Shown: piece by piece, positions 23,340 through 23,813 of the stretch
Layout of the letters: the number at the start of each line of letters is the position of its first letter
Position numbering within the stretch: position 1 is the stretch's first letter
Origin: Gammaproteobacteria bacterium
GTDB lineage: Bacteria; Pseudomonadota; Gammaproteobacteria; BMS3Bbin11
Assembly (NCBI GenBank): GCA_030617565.1
Contig: JAUWVE010000005.1
Location: 1 to 23,813, forward strand
Direction: 5' to 3'
Length of the DNA stretch: 23,813 nucleotides
Translations under genes and position numbers: made by a program
Notes under the pieces: generated by a model
What the model saw: only the letters and a program-made list of their open reading frames with translations
What the model was told of the DNA's origin: nothing
The model's database searches: none

Positions 23340-23603
23340 GGGAGCCTCTGATTGATTATGGCATATCTCTGGCCTACAGGCTGATCCACAATCAAGACGA
23401 TACTTTGAAAGCATGCCTGGGCCTGGTAAAAATTGTCAACGCAGAGTGTGGATCAGCCTGTAAGCCCCGTAGGGCGAGGCCTGAAGCGCACATCTACGGC
23501 ATTGTGCTTCTTGTAAAGGACCGGGCCATTCACTGCGAAGCACGCTTTGTAGCTGCACGCTTCAGGTCTCGCAGAGACATGCCATAATTAATCAGCGGTT
23601 CCC
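23340..23603. mobile_element. 264-bp nested inverted-repeat element upstream of trmB
   Basis: Terminal arms 23340-23371 and 23572-23603 match at 28 of 32 positions as inverted repeats (ends GGGAGCCTCTGATTG and, reverse-complemented, GGGAACCGCTGATTA). Inside are a 16-bp perfect inverted repeat, TACAGGCTGATCCACA (23375-23390) with its complement at 23447-23462, and a 15-bp pair with one mismatch, 23474-23488 with 23558-23572. No transposase frame. The end sequence resembles that of the two smaller TIR elements (GGG-N-nCCTCT followed by an ATTAAT-like stretch and ATGG), so they may derive from related transposons. Confidence 0.7.
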
Positions 23604-23625
23604 TTGTCTTTATTTTCGAATAATC

Positions 23626-23634
23626 ATTATAACA
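23626..23634 (-). promoter_or_regulatory. possible extended -10 reading toward trmB through the element
   Basis: The minus strand reads TGTTATAAT just outside the element. Transcription from here would cross the whole 264-bp element before trmB, giving a long structured leader. Confidence 0.35.
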
Positions 23635-23680
23635 TTGCAGTCTCACCACCCCAGGCGAGATTATCCAATAAAAAATCATT

Positions 23681-23702
23681 CGCCGCGGAGCGCGCCTCCC
23701 AC
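23681..23702. repeat. REP-like sequence
   Basis: The minus strand reads GTGGGAGGCGCGCTCCGCGG, resembling the GTGGGAGCG...-type repetitive extragenic palindromes of gammaproteobacteria, with an internal CGCG-CTC-CGCG hairpin. A single copy only, so the identification is tentative. Confidence 0.45.
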
Positions 23703-23707
23703 AAAGA

Positions 23708-23765
23708 CCCCTTTCCCTTTCCCTTTCCTTTCCCTTTCCTTTCCCTTTCCCTTTCCCTTTCCCTT
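23708..23765. repeat. CCCTTT/CCTTT simple tandem repeat
   Basis: About ten units mixing 6-bp CCCTTT and 5-bp CCTTT, a pyrimidine-only strand. It runs directly into the GGAACTT-type heptamers. Confidence 0.9.
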
Positions 23766-23792
23766 GAAACTTGGAACTTGGAACTTGAAACT
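23766..23792. repeat. heptamer tandem repeat GGAACTT/GAAACTT, second locus
   Basis: Four units, GAAACTT, GGAACTT, GGAACTT, GAAACT, the same unit types and the same GAAACTA ending as the array at 14717-14750. The following TAG on the minus strand could be the stop of a gene beyond the window, as in the rep case, but only seven codons are visible. Confidence 0.9.
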
Positions 23793-23813
23793 ATCCCCAC
23801 CCCATCCTTGTCT

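Noticed and set aside
23334..23414. Extended trmB start inside the repeat element
   Set aside because: The extra 27 residues are translation of the TIR element; the ATG at 23333 gives the family length.
23793..23813. 3' end of another minus-strand gene
   Set aside because: A TAG abuts the heptamer array as at rep, but only seven codons are visible, too few to support a call.

Overview
The window reads as ordinary chromosome of a gammaproteobacterium. The evidence is the set of clearly recognisable core genes: sspA-sspB directly downstream of a petABC cytochrome bc1 operon, hslV-hslU, a DegS/AlgW-type protease, Rep helicase, and ilvA divergent from rpiA as in many Pseudomonas-like and Chromatiales-like genomes. 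A bc1 complex indicates a respiratory or phototrophic lifestyle. I cannot place it below class level. No rRNA, tRNA, CRISPR array, prophage or complete insertion sequence is visible.

Layout. Bases 1-5040 hold a minus-strand operon for an RND efflux pump: permease (cut by the window edge), periplasmic adaptor, and a leading gene that is a chimera. The chimera joins a Spy/CpxP-like periplasmic protein to the last part of a histidine kinase. Three GTAAC boxes with exact 10-bp spacing precede it. This looks like the scar of a deletion that removed a Cpx-like response regulator and most of its kinase. Bases 5127-6950 encode a SulP anion permease with a STAS domain. Bases 7277-13120 are a long minus-strand run of petA-petB-petC (respiration), sspA-sspB (stringent response and ClpXP adaptor) and hslV-hslU (HslVU protease). 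From 13433 a plus-strand DegS-like protease faces a minus-strand rep helicase. A small cytosolic FKBP prolyl isomerase (17018-17362) faces a minus-strand ilvA-trpB2 pair of fold-type II PLP enzymes. rpiA (plus) faces a membrane diguanylate cyclase (minus), followed upstream by trmB and a repeat-rich 480-bp tail.

What stands out is in the spaces between genes. Two related TIR-bounded elements of about 168 bp lie between hslV and hslU and upstream of rpiA. A third element of 264 bp with nested inverted repeats sits 6 bp upstream of the trmB start. A GTCATTGCGAG-type palindrome overlaps the start codon of rep. In at least two cases the element seems to supply translation signals: the Shine-Dalgarno sequence of hslU and the start codon of rep. 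Separately, two convergent intergenic regions (degS/rep and FKBP/trpB2) are built almost wholly of 7-bp tandem repeats, and one of the heptamer units recurs at the right end of the window.

Start codons were chosen by ATG, Shine-Dalgarno spacing and family length. Several of the longest open frames begin at upstream TTG codons that I rejected. Promoter calls rest on visible -10 elements and are not tested. Element identities, percent identities and family assignments were judged by eye without database searches.
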